Shown one piece after another: positions 6,188 through 14,604 of a stretch of 43,035 nucleotides of DNA (position 1 is its first letter; the number at the start of each line of letters is the position of its first letter). This DNA comes from an uncultured Holophagaceae bacterium (GTDB taxonomy: Bacteria; Acidobacteriota; Holophagae; Holophagales; Holophagaceae). Location of the stretch: contig CAIMFT010000003.1 in NCBI GenBank assembly GCA_903840385.1, positions 1 to 43,035 of the forward strand. Reading direction: 5' to 3'. Position numbers and translations under genes: made by a program. Below the pieces are notes generated by a model that searched no databases, was not told the origin of the DNA, and saw only the letters and a program-made list of their open reading frames with translations.

Positions 6188-8470
6188 CTAGGGTCTGCGG
6201 CTGCGGTCGGTGCCCCCTTCCAGGTCCCGGCGGGCCTCCTGCAGGCGTCGCCTCAGGCCGGTCTGGCCCAGGGCTGCGTAGGCCGCCTCCAGGGGACCCG
6301 CCACCACGGGGCCCAGGTCTCGCAGCAGGGTGCGCCCTGGCTCCGCGCTGTTCCCCAAGCTCAGCAGCCCCTCCCAGGCGGGCTCGCACCAGGCCCGGAG
6401 CGCCACCCAGGCCTTGCGCCGCTGCAGCTGCTCCGTGACTCGGACGTGCACGGCGGGGGGTAGGCAGAGCTGGGTCGGGAGCCCGGCCCTCAGGCTGGGC
6501 AGGTGCTCCGCCAGCTCGATGGGCCCGCGGTGCGCAGGCACGAAGGCTGTCCAGAAGGCGAGGGCCCCCCAGCGCTCGTCGTCCACGGGCCAGCGCTGGA
6601 GGTGTTCCTCGATGGCCGGGATGGCATGGCGGGCTTCCGTGAACCACAGGCTCTCATCCAAGCCATCGGGGCTGAGGGCCGCACCCAGCAGGGACCGGGA
6701 GAGGTCCCCGGCCAGCATGGGTTCCAGGTCGCGGCAAGGCATCCGCTGCAACAGCAGGCTGATCCGGAGGCGGAGGGGCCCCAGGGACTCGGGCGCTCGG
6801 CCGACCCGGTCCGAGGCCACCCACAGCCGGCCGGGCCGACCTGCTAACAGGCGGTCCGCCAGCGCCTCGGGAGCGGGCAGTTCCTCGTCCCCGGTGCTGG
6901 CAGCCTCGCCCAGGGACAGGCGCCAAGCTTGGTTCAGCGACGGGCGGGGCAGCAGGTGCCACTCGGTGGGCAGCCACTGGTTCAGGCTGGCCCGCCGGGC
7001 CGAGGCCTCCCGAAGGAAGTCCAGATCCGTCGGGTTCTTCACCTCCAGCTGCCAAGCCGGGAAGGGGGCCGGCATGGGCGGCGGGGCCTGGGGGGGCAGG
7101 AAAGCTTGCTTGAAGAGGGCCTCGCGCTCCTCAGAGGGGGCGAGCGGCAGCCGGGCCCACCGCAAAGCCAGCCGGGCCAGCTCACTGTAGTGGCCCCCCG
7201 TCAGCCGACGCAGGTCTGTGAGGGCAGCGGGCAGGACGTCCCAGCCTTCTTGCCAGCTGCGGGCGGTGGCGGCGTAGGCACGCAGGGTGCCCTCGCGCTG
7301 AAGGTGCTGGCTCCAGGTGGAGGGATCCAGAAAGAGGCGCTCGGGCTGGCGCGACCAGACCCGCATCGTGTCCAGGAGCTCCGCCCAACGGCTATAGCCA
7401 CCCAACACATTCGCTGCGGCGTGGATCACGGGCAGCGGCGGCCAGGCTTGCCCGGGAAGGGGCACCACCCCTGCGAGGTCGACGAGGAGACGATCGGCCT
7501 TCTCGTTATCTACCTCGGCCAGGGTTCTCAGAAGGAAGGCAGCGTTGCCCTGCAGTCGGGGGCTCGCCGGGTCCGAGGCCAGCGCCGCCAGGACCTCCTT
7601 GGCCATGCGCTGGAGTTGCGGCGAGAAGTCCCGCGCATCCTCAAAGAGGAGCCTGGCGAGCGGCAGGGCTGTGGGGAGGGGTCCGATGGCTCCAGGCACC
7701 CAAGGAGTCCCGGAGGTGGCGCTGGCTTGGCGGGTCAGGGGGGCCGTGGCATCCTTTGGGTCGGAGGCATATTCTCGGCTCCCCCCTAATTCCTGTCGAC
7801 GCTCCGTGAGCGTCACTTCAGGAGCCCCGCCCAATCGGTTCCGGGGGAATGGATTCAAGGAAAGCTCCACCTGCCAAGGCCACCCGGGAACCGCCAGCAG
7901 CTTTTCCAGGGCGTCCTGTGCCTGGGGGAGCAGGACGGTGTAATTCATGGTCCGGGGGCGGGGGTCGCCAAAGTAACTGCGGCCGGCGAGAACCAGCGTA
8001 AATTCAGCCCGGGCGAGGCAGGCTTCTCCATGGTCGGGCCGCTCCCGGAGGAGGCCCTCCAGGGCATCCCAGGGGAGGGCCCCCAGTCGCTTGCGCAGGG
8101 CTCCTTCCACCTCCAGCAGGCTGGGCTGGCCTACCCCAGAGCCCTGAAGCTGGCCTGCCGGGTCCAGGAGCAGCCACTGGGTGGGTGTGTCCTTGAGACC
8201 GGCCCGCTCGCCCAAGGCGAGCATGCCCTCTGCCTGGGTACTCTCCATCCGCAGTCCCGACACGCCCAGGCGGGCCCAGGAGAGGTCAGGACGGCGATAA
8301 AGACTCGCTGTGAAGGCGGGGCCCAGGGTCACCAGTCGCCAAGCCCCGGTGCTGGGCTTGGTCAGCGCAAACAGGGTCAGCCCGCGAGGAGTGGCCTCTT
8401 CCTGAGCCACTCCAACCCCGCAGGCGAGGCCCACGAGCAGGGCGCTTCCAAAGCGTTTGAGGGTGGTCAC
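6188..8470 (-). CDS. Large exported protein of unknown function
   Basis: A 760-residue protein starting at GTG. A basic start, a hydrophobic stretch (FGSALLVGLACGVGVAQ) and a likely cleavage site after residue 22 indicate export. I do not recognise the family. The rest is rich in Leu, Ala, Arg and Trp, with many short amphipathic helices separated by prolines, suggesting an alpha-solenoid or TPR-like scaffold; no catalytic motif stands out. It is monocistronic and convergent with argR. It has no lipobox, so a soluble periplasmic or secreted location is most likely. Base composition and codon style match the neighbours, giving no sign of recent transfer. Confidence 0.7.
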   Translation of the reverse strand: MTTLKRFGSALLVGLACGVGVAQEEATPRGLTLFALTKPSTGAWRLVTLGPAFTASLYRRPDLSWARLGVSGLRMESTQAEGMLALGERAGLKDTPTQWLLLDPAGQLQGSGVGQPSLLEVEGALRKRLGALPWDALEGLLRERPDHGEACLARAEFTLVLAGRSYFGDPRPRTMNYTVLLPQAQDALEKLLAVPGWPWQVELSLNPFPRNRLGGAPEVTLTERRQELGGSREYASDPKDATAPLTRQASATSGTPWVPGAIGPLPTALPLARLLFEDARDFSPQLQRMAKEVLAALASDPASPRLQGNAAFLLRTLAEVDNEKADRLLVDLAGVVPLPGQAWPPLPVIHAAANVLGGYSRWAELLDTMRVWSRQPERLFLDPSTWSQHLQREGTLRAYAATARSWQEGWDVLPAALTDLRRLTGGHYSELARLALRWARLPLAPSEEREALFKQAFLPPQAPPPMPAPFPAWQLEVKNPTDLDFLREASARRASLNQWLPTEWHLLPRPSLNQAWRLSLGEAASTGDEELPAPEALADRLLAGRPGRLWVASDRVGRAPESLGPLRLRISLLLQRMPCRDLEPMLAGDLSRSLLGAALSPDGLDESLWFTEARHAIPAIEEHLQRWPVDDERWGALAFWTAFVPAHRGPIELAEHLPSLRAGLPTQLCLPPAVHVRVTEQLQRRKAWVALRAWCEPAWEGLLSLGNSAEPGRTLLRDLGPVVAGPLEAAYAALGQTGLRRRLQEARRDLEGGTDRSRRP

Positions 8471-8805
8471 TGGTGTGGCTGCCTTCCTGCGGGCGCCGCT
8501 GTTGGGACTGAGTCGACCGCTGACCCCCCGGGGCTATCGGCCGATGGCTTGGCGGGTGGGGCCTTCGAGTGCTGGTCGGGAATCAATCTAGCCCCTTCCC
8601 TGGCCAGTCCGTTTACCTGACGTGATCACCCCATGATCGTCTAGAAAATTGCGAACAGGGAAGGGCGCCGGTTCATCTCTGGGGGCGTGGCGAGTCCATC
8701 CAGCACTGGGAAAACCCACTGGTCCCATGCGCCTCCTCTTCCATGCGCCGGCGAGCCTGAACGTTCCGGGGTGGCTATCATCAATGGAGCATCTCTGGAG
8801 TCTGC
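8471..8805. promoter_or_regulatory. Divergent intergenic region with small palindrome and -10-like box
   Basis: 335 bp between divergent genes. I see no convincing coding sequence. An inverted repeat GATCA-CCCCA-TGATC is at 8624-8638. GGCTATCAT at 8773-8781 contains a plausible -10 (TATCAT) for the rightward gene, though no good -35 is visible. A TGGAG ribosome-binding site lies just before the ATG at 8806. The leftward promoter could not be placed. Confidence 0.35.
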
Positions 8806-9546
8806 ATGGATCGGTTTGGGAGTTCAAAGCTGCGCATCGGCTGGGCGCTGGTCTCGCTGTTTGTGGCGGGGCTGGTGGCCATGGGGGTCCGGGGCCAGCA
8901 GGGCGACCTGGGCTCCCAGGTGCTCGTCTTCGGCACGGCGATCCCCCTCGGAGCTGACTCCCTGCGGTCCTATGCCCTGGGCAACCTGCAGGGGGCCATG
9001 TACTGGGCGGTCTCCCTGGTGGTCCTGCTGGGTGCCTTCGGCCCGCTGAGTCAGTGGACGGCCGCTTCGGCCCGGGGGGAGCGCCTCAAGGGCTTCTTCG
9101 CCGGCACGGGGCTCGGCTTCGCCCACGGCCTGTATCTGTCCCAGGTGGCCCTCTTGCCGGTGTGGGTACTGTCCTGGCGCCTCATGGGTGAGGTCTGGCC
9201 GGCGGAGCTGCTGCGGGCTGATCTGCACGGCCTGCTGTTGGGCCTCCAGATGCTCCTCTGGTCGGTGCTGCTGGCCCGCCTCATCAAGTCCAGCGCCGGG
9301 CTGGCCCTGCTGCTGACCCTGCTGCTGCGTGAGCTGGGCCCCCGCCTGAGCTTCTTCCTGGACTTCGGCGTGGACCTGGGCTGGAGCGCCGGTCAGGTGC
9401 GGGCCCTGGAGGTGCTGGTGCGCCTGTTGCCCATGGCCCAGCTGCCTTCGGACCCCTTCTCGCCCCTGGCCCTGCCGCTCTCCATCGGCGGTCCCCTCCT
9501 GCTGGGCGCCCTGGCCATGCTCTTGCCGGCGGGCGGCCGGAAGTAG
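8806..9546 (+). CDS. Integral membrane protein, unknown, coupled to EnvC-like gene
   Basis: A 246-residue protein with about six hydrophobic segments (near residues 10-28, 65-80, 95-125, 140-160, 165-185 and 220-242) and short polar loops. It resembles ABC-2 or FtsX-type permeases only in general shape; I cannot place it in a family. It has no large extracytoplasmic domain, unlike FtsX. It lies 3 bp upstream of an EnvC-like protein and almost certainly shares its mRNA, suggesting that the two act together at the inner membrane on cell-wall metabolism (inference). TGGAG upstream of the ATG supports the start. Confidence 0.75.
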   Translation: MDRFGSSKLRIGWALVSLFVAGLVAMGVRGQQGDLGSQVLVFGTAIPLGADSLRSYALGNLQGAMYWAVSLVVLLGAFGPLSQWTAASARGERLKGFFAGTGLGFAHGLYLSQVALLPVWVLSWRLMGEVWPAELLRADLHGLLLGLQMLLWSVLLARLIKSSAGLALLLTLLLRELGPRLSFFLDFGVDLGWSAGQVRALEVLVRLLPMAQLPSDPFSPLALPLSIGGPLLLGALAMLLPAGGRK

Positions 9547-9549
9547 CCG

Positions 9550-10689
9550 ATGCGGCTGGGCCTCGTCCTCCTTCTGTCGACCCTTCTGGTGGCCCAGTCC
9601 AGTCAGGAGCCGGCGGAGCTGCGCCAGAAGCTGGCGGCCCTGCAGGGCCGGATGGGGCAGGTGGACCAGCAGCTGGAGCAGCTGAAGAAGCGCCGCAAGG
9701 GTGTGCTGGTGGAGCTACAGGGCATCTCCCTCCAGCTGGACCGGGCCCGAGCCCAGGTGGAGGGGGCCCGCCTCCGGCGAGATCAGGCCCAGGGCGAGGC
9801 CCAGGCCATCGGCCGGGAGCAGAGCCGCATCCAGGGTGAGCTGCAGGCCATCCGGGCGGCCCTGCGCCGCCAGGTACGCTGGGCGCAGGCAGTGGGGCCC
9901 ATGGGCGACCTGGGCTTCTACGCCACCTTCAAGGACATGGAGGCCTGGCTGGAGCGAGGCCGCATGCTGGAGTGGGCCCGCATCCAGGAGCACCGCCGCC
10001 TGGAAAACATCCAGAGCCTGCAGGCGGAGCTGACCCAGAAGGCCCAGGCCCTGAAGGACGTCGTCGCTCGCATCGCCAAGGAGGAGAAGGAGGCCAGCCA
10101 GTTCCAGGCCTCCCTGCGCCTGCAGGACGAGCGGCTCACGACCTTCCTGGAGGGAATACAGAAAGACGAGGGCACCCAGAAGCGGGTCCAGGCCGAGCTG
10201 ACCGAGGAGGCCCTGCAGCTGGAGCGTCTCCTGGCGGGCCTGCTCACCAAGCCCAAGGGCGAGACCTTCGAGGCCACCGTGGTCTTTGCCAACCTGCGCG
10301 GAGAGCTGCCCCAGCCGGTGAAGGGCACCCTGGCCCAGACCTTTGGCGAGCACATCCACCCGACCTTCCGCACCCGCACCCAGCAGAGCGGCGTGCTCAT
10401 CGCCGCACCCTCGGGGTCGCCAGTGCAGGCGGTGGCCGAGGGCAAGGTGGCCTTCGCCGACTACTACCAGAGCTACGGACCGATGGTGATCCTCGACCAC
10501 GGCGGCGGCTGGTTCACCCTCTACACGCACCTCCAGGGCCTGGCGGTGGCCCGGGGTCAGGTGCTGGCGGCGGGGGAGGTCCTGGGGACCGTGGGCGAGA
10601 CCGTGGATGGGCCCCGTCTGGGCTTTGAGATCCGCCTCAAGGCCCAGGCCCAGGACCCGCAGAAGTGGCTGAAGCCGAAGTACCGCTAG
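9550..10689 (+). CDS. EnvC-like murein hydrolase activator (degenerate LytM domain)
   Basis: A 379-residue exported protein: signal peptide (about 1-17), a long Gln/Glu/Arg-rich coiled coil (about 20-230) and a C-terminal LytM/M23 fold (about 255-379) with VLIAAPSGSPVQAVAEGKV, VILDHGGGWFTLYTHL and GPRLGFEIR. Active M23 peptidases have HxxxD in the first motif and HxH in the last; here the corresponding residues read QSGVL and RLG, so zinc ligands are lost and catalysis is unlikely. That matches EnvC, which activates amidases rather than cutting wall itself. FtsE and FtsX are absent; the upstream membrane protein may be its partner. Family confidence is high; the exact role is inferred. Confidence 0.88.
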   Translation: MRLGLVLLLSTLLVAQSSQEPAELRQKLAALQGRMGQVDQQLEQLKKRRKGVLVELQGISLQLDRARAQVEGARLRRDQAQGEAQAIGREQSRIQGELQAIRAALRRQVRWAQAVGPMGDLGFYATFKDMEAWLERGRMLEWARIQEHRRLENIQSLQAELTQKAQALKDVVARIAKEEKEASQFQASLRLQDERLTTFLEGIQKDEGTQKRVQAELTEEALQLERLLAGLLTKPKGETFEATVVFANLRGELPQPVKGTLAQTFGEHIHPTFRTRTQQSGVLIAAPSGSPVQAVAEGKVAFADYYQSYGPMVILDHGGGWFTLYTHLQGLAVARGQVLAAGEVLGTVGETVDGPRLGFEIRLKAQAQDPQKWLKPKYR

Positions 10690-10699
10690 GTTCCGGGGC

Positions 10700-11887
10700 T
10701 CAGCGCACCATGCTGCTGGCGTTGAACAGCGGCACGTAGATGGCGAGCAGCAGGGCCAGGACGACCACGCCCATGAAGAGGATCAGCACCGGGCCGATGA
10801 GGCTGGTGACGGCGGTGGTGGCCTTCTCCACTTCCTGATCGAAGAAGTCCGCCACGTGGTCCAGCATCTCCGGCAGGGCGCTGCTCTGCTCACCCACACG
10901 GACCATCTCCACGGCGAGGGGGTCGAGGACCTTGGCCTGCTCCAGGGACTGGTGGAGGCTGCCGCCGGCGCGCACCTTGTCGGTGATGACCGTGAGGGCC
11001 GCCTTCATGCGCTGGCTGGGGCTGGTGCGCTGCACCACCTCGAGGGCCTGCACCACCGGCAGGCCGCCGCTGATGAGCACACCCAGGGTGCGGGCGAAGA
11101 CGCTGGAGTGGTACATGCGGTAGAGGGTGCCGACCTTCGGGACCATCAGCAGCAGGCGCTCCGTGAGCATGGCCCCGGCCTCGGAGGTGGCCATCCAGCG
11201 GCCGGCCACGAGCAGACCCACCACGACGATGCCCTGCAGCCAGAGGGTCGAGCTGACGAACTTGCCGGCCCCCAGCAGGACCCGGGTGAAGAAGGGCATC
11301 TCGATGTCGCCACCGGCGTAGAACTCAGCGAAGCGGGGCAGCACCACGTTGAAGATCACGCCCAGGGCCAGGGTCAGCACCAGCACCAGGAAGGTGGGGT
11401 AGAAGAGGGCCTCGGTGATGCGGCGACGGCTGGTCTGGGAGAACTTCTGGAAGGCCAGCCAGCGGGCCAGGACCTCCGGGAGCGTGCCGCTGCGCTCGCC
11501 GGCCACCACGTTGCTGCGGTAGATGGGGGGAAAGGCCCCGGCCTGCTCCAGGGCATCCGAGAAGGACATGCCCTCTCGCACCAGTTCCACCACCTGGGTG
11601 AGGCTGCGGCGCAGCTGGGGATCCTTGCCGTGGCCCACCAGCAGCTCCAGGGACTGCAGCAGGGGGATGCCGGCCTTGAGGAGGGCCAGCAGCTCCTGGT
11701 TGAAGAGCACCAGGGACTCAACCTTGAGCTGGGTCCGGTTGCGGAAGGCCGTGTCGGTGCGGGTGATCTCCAGGGGGAAGCCCCCCTCTGCCTGGACGCG
11801 CGCCCTCAGGGCCTCCTCGCTGTCCGCTTCGTATTCGCGGGACAGCACTTCGCCGTTGACATGGGTGAGGCGCACTGTGAATCGCAT
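10700..11887 (-). CDS. Type II secretion/type IV pilus inner-membrane protein (PilC/GspF)
   Basis: A 395-residue polytopic platform protein of type IV pilus or type II secretion machines. It contains the usual two homologous T2SSF domains: the first begins near residue 60 (LFNQELLALLKAGIPLLQSL) and the second near 265 (FARTLGVLISGGLPVVQAL). Membrane segments are near 165-190, 215-235 and 360-385. Each domain carries the typical VxxGExSGxLPEVL pattern (VVAGERSGTLPEVL, VRVGEQSSALPEML). The ATG at 11887 gives a normal N-terminus; a long open frame upstream on this strand is antisense shadow. No other pilus or secretion gene lies nearby, so PilC versus GspF cannot be decided. Confidence 0.93.
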   Translation of the reverse strand: MRFTVRLTHVNGEVLSREYEADSEEALRARVQAEGGFPLEITRTDTAFRNRTQLKVESLVLFNQELLALLKAGIPLLQSLELLVGHGKDPQLRRSLTQVVELVREGMSFSDALEQAGAFPPIYRSNVVAGERSGTLPEVLARWLAFQKFSQTSRRRITEALFYPTFLVLVLTLALGVIFNVVLPRFAEFYAGGDIEMPFFTRVLLGAGKFVSSTLWLQGIVVVGLLVAGRWMATSEAGAMLTERLLLMVPKVGTLYRMYHSSVFARTLGVLISGGLPVVQALEVVQRTSPSQRMKAALTVITDKVRAGGSLHQSLEQAKVLDPLAVEMVRVGEQSSALPEMLDHVADFFDQEVEKATTAVTSLIGPVLILFMGVVVLALLLAIYVPLFNASSMVR

Positions 11888-11968
11888 GGACACCTGGGCA
11901 GACCCTTGAGGATACCGGATAACCCCTGGCCCTGCGCCTGGGGTAGGCTCGGAGCATCTGGAGGCCCT

Positions 11969-14458
11969 GTGCCGAGATCCCCCCTTGTCCTGCTGCCCGC
12001 CGCCCTGGTCAGCCTCACTGCGGCCGAGCCCCGCCCGGCGCCGCTCCGCACGGGCGTGCCGCTGCCGGTGGACCTGGACCTCACCGGCCTCGAGGCCAGG
12101 GATCTGCTGCCCCGGGACAACCGGGACCCCGCCCAGGTGGAGGCGGCGCGCCGCCGCTGGATGACACCCATCGCGGGCCTGAAGGGGGTCGCCGAGGTGC
12201 GCCTGCGCCTGCCCCGGGGGGTCTCCCGCCTGCCCCTGCTGCTGGCCGCGGCCCAGGCCCTCAAGGCCCAGTCGCCCAGCCAGCGCATCCTCCTGGGCTG
12301 GGACCTGGGGGCCGAGCCCATCCTGGATGAGACCGCCTGGGGCGCCCTGGATGGCGGGGCCCTCCTCCCTGAGGATCTGGGCACGGATGCCAGCCAGTGG
12401 CGCACCCGCCTCACCCAGGCCCAGGACTCCTTCCCAGGGCGGCCCTGGACCGCCTGGCTGCCCCGGGATCCGGGCCCTTTGACCTCGGCCCTGATGGGGG
12501 ATGGCGGCCACCTCATCGTGCCCGGCGACGGCCCTGCGGCTCGCCTGGCGGCGCTCGTACCGCCGGGCTTCACCGAGGTGGAAGGTGGCCCCGGCGACCT
12601 CACCCTCAGCCACGCCAGCGGCGAGGCCCGGCGCTGGCGCTTTGTCGAGGGGGCCTGGCAGCCGACGCCCCTCCCCAAGGACCGCACCGAGGTGGCCGTC
12701 ACCGCCGCCGCCACCTACGACACCGGGGCCCTCCTGGCCCGGGTTCGGGCGGCGGGGCTGCGGGCGCGGGCCGGGGTGCAGACGGTGCAGGCCCGGGCCG
12801 ACCTGGACCTGCACATCCAGGGCCCCACGGGCCGGGGCGGCGACCTGGGCTTCACCTTTGGCTACTTCGAAAAGGCCGGGGAGTGGCCGGAGCTCCTGCA
12901 GAAGGAGGTCCGCTTCAACGGCGTGAAGGCCAAGCTGGATGGGGAGGTGCAGCTGCCCCTCATCGAGAGCCGGCGCTCCGTGGCCCTGCCGGTGGCCCTG
13001 GGCCTGACCGAGAGCTACCGCTACCGGGATGGCGGCCCCGCCGGCCCGGGGCGGCGCCTCCTGCGCTTCGCCCCCGTGACCCCGGATCCCCTGGCCTACG
13101 AGGGGGAGCTGGAGGTCGAGGAGGCCACCGGGAAGATTCTGGAAGAGCGCCGCGAGCGGTCTGGCATGCCCGGCACGGTGAAGAGCGAGCGGGAGATCCT
13201 CACCTACGGCGCCGTGGCGCCGGGCGTGTGGCGGCCGGTCTCCGTGCAGACCTTCGAGCGCTGGGTCAGTGCGGATGGCGTGATCCAGGTGCAGCGGCGC
13301 TTCACCTACCGGGACTTCGACCTGAATGGGGCCGGCTTCGAGGTGGCCCGAGCGGGGGCTCGCACCTCCCCAGCCACCATGCTGAAGGTGACGCCCGAGG
13401 GGGCCCGCTACTTCACCCGGCAGGGAGACGGCACCCGGCGCATCGAGGAGAAGCCCCGCAGCAGCGGGCGGGCCCTGGCGGGGGTGGTGCTGGTGGATCC
13501 AGGGCTGGCACCCCCGGTGATGCCGCTGGGCGGCTTCCTCTACTTCGACTACGACGCCTTCGGCAAGGGTGTGCAGGTGAATGCCCTCACGGCTGTGGTC
13601 TTCAACACCGCCACCGTGGCCATTCCCCGGGCTTTCGGGTCCTTCGACTTCGGGGCCAATGCCACAGCGTTTTTGCTGAAGGGCACGGAGCGGCCCGTGG
13701 CGAACGGCAAGCTGCTGGAGCGGGACGGCGTGGGCCGGCGCTTTGGTAGGCTGGGCCTGGAGCTGGGTCATGACCTGGGCCTGGGCTTCCGCCTGGAGGG
13801 CCGGACCGACTTCGCCTACGACGCCTTCTCCGAGGGGGATGCCAAGTACCGCACGCCCGGCTTTGTCCTGCCGCCCTCGGGCCTCACCCGCGTGGGCACC
13901 CTGCAGGCCTCCTGGCTGTTCCGGGGCCTCCAGGTCCGGGCCTACGAAGGCTGGGGCCGCCGTCCCGAGGGGGACTACGGCACAGCGGCCAGCCCGCAGT
14001 CCGTGCCGGAGGATGGGGCCTTCCGCCGCTGGGGCGGGAGCCTGGGCTTCGACCGGGAGCTGACCCTCGGGCTGTGGTTCCACGGCGAAGCGGGCTGGGC
14101 CGGGGGCCACGCCTTCGATCGCTTCAATGCCCTGGATGTGGGTGGTATGGGGGGCACCGTGCGCATTGCCGGCATCCGCGCCAATGCCGTGGCGGCGGAT
14201 CAGCTGGCCTACGCCAAGACCAGCCTGGCCATTCCCACGGGCCCGAAGCTGCGCCTGTCCCTCAGCCTGGAGCACGCCCGGGCCCGCAGCCTGGATGATG
14301 GCAAGACCTACGGCATGAGCGGCCTGGGCATCTCGGGGGATCTGCCCGGCTTCTGGTGGTTCACGGCGGTGCGGGTGGACCTGGGCATCGGCCTGCAGAG
14401 CGACATTGCGGGAGTAAAGGCTGCCAACGGCTACGTGGCACTGCTGCGGGTGTTCTAA
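11969..14458 (+). CDS. Large exported protein with apparent C-terminal outer-membrane beta-barrel
   Basis: An 829-residue protein starting at GTG, with GGAGG 5 nt upstream. The signal peptide is about residues 1-21 (ending SLTAAE). Residues about 25-230 form a globular domain with proline-rich turns. The middle has repeated short beta-strand patterns (LAYEGELEVEE, REILTYGAVAPGVWRPVSV). From about residue 500 on, alternating hydrophobic/polar strands with Tyr and Trp at the edges, ending YVALLRVF with a terminal Phe, look like an outer-membrane barrel recognised by BamA. I do not recognise the family. It is divergent from pilC (81 bp apart) and precedes the Ehr-type operon, but a functional link is not evident. 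Confidence 0.75.
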   Translation: MPRSPLVLLPAALVSLTAAEPRPAPLRTGVPLPVDLDLTGLEARDLLPRDNRDPAQVEAARRRWMTPIAGLKGVAEVRLRLPRGVSRLPLLLAAAQALKAQSPSQRILLGWDLGAEPILDETAWGALDGGALLPEDLGTDASQWRTRLTQAQDSFPGRPWTAWLPRDPGPLTSALMGDGGHLIVPGDGPAARLAALVPPGFTEVEGGPGDLTLSHASGEARRWRFVEGAWQPTPLPKDRTEVAVTAAATYDTGALLARVRAAGLRARAGVQTVQARADLDLHIQGPTGRGGDLGFTFGYFEKAGEWPELLQKEVRFNGVKAKLDGEVQLPLIESRRSVALPVALGLTESYRYRDGGPAGPGRRLLRFAPVTPDPLAYEGELEVEEATGKILEERRERSGMPGTVKSEREILTYGAVAPGVWRPVSVQTFERWVSADGVIQVQRRFTYRDFDLNGAGFEVARAGARTSPATMLKVTPEGARYFTRQGDGTRRIEEKPRSSGRALAGVVLVDPGLAPPVMPLGGFLYFDYDAFGKGVQVNALTAVVFNTATVAIPRAFGSFDFGANATAFLLKGTERPVANGKLLERDGVGRRFGRLGLELGHDLGLGFRLEGRTDFAYDAFSEGDAKYRTPGFVLPPSGLTRVGTLQASWLFRGLQVRAYEGWGRRPEGDYGTAASPQSVPEDGAFRRWGGSLGFDRELTLGLWFHGEAGWAGGHAFDRFNALDVGGMGGTVRIAGIRANAVAADQLAYAKTSLAIPTGPKLRLSLSLEHARARSLDDGKTYGMSGLGISGDLPGFWWFTAVRVDLGIGLQSDIAGVKAANGYVALLRVF

Positions 14459-14604
14459 GCCCGTCGGGGCCTGCCGGCGAGCCCGACCGACGAGTCGGCT
14501 ATCATGAAGGAGACTTCCGCGAATGCGCTCGCTGCAGCCCGTTCCACAGGGCCTTGCAGCGCTGCAGGAAGGCGAACGTTTCCCGTGGCTGAAGGGGGAT
14601 GCAG
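14459..14604 (+). promoter_or_regulatory. Upstream region of the Ehr-type operon
   Basis: 146 bp. It contains a small hairpin CCGAC-N6-GTCGG, a -10-like GGCTATCAT at 14497-14505 (the same nonamer seen at 8773-8781), a perfect 12-bp palindrome TGCAGCGCTGCA at 14555-14566, and an SD-like AAGGGGG at 14592-14598. I could not find a convincing -35 or a sigma-54 site. The palindrome, 38 nt before the start codon, is a candidate operator. Confidence 0.35.

Noticed and set aside
11900..14275. Very long open frame on the minus strand, continuous with pilC
   Set aside because: It is antisense to the 829-residue plus-strand gene, which has a signal peptide and ribosome-binding site; its translation is Gly/Pro/Gln/His-rich low complexity. 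The pilC start at 11887 is sufficient.
14405..14460. Sigma-54 promoter upstream of the Ehr operon (TGGCAC at about 14437)
   Set aside because: The -12 GC element is absent at the required spacing, and the site lies inside the preceding gene.
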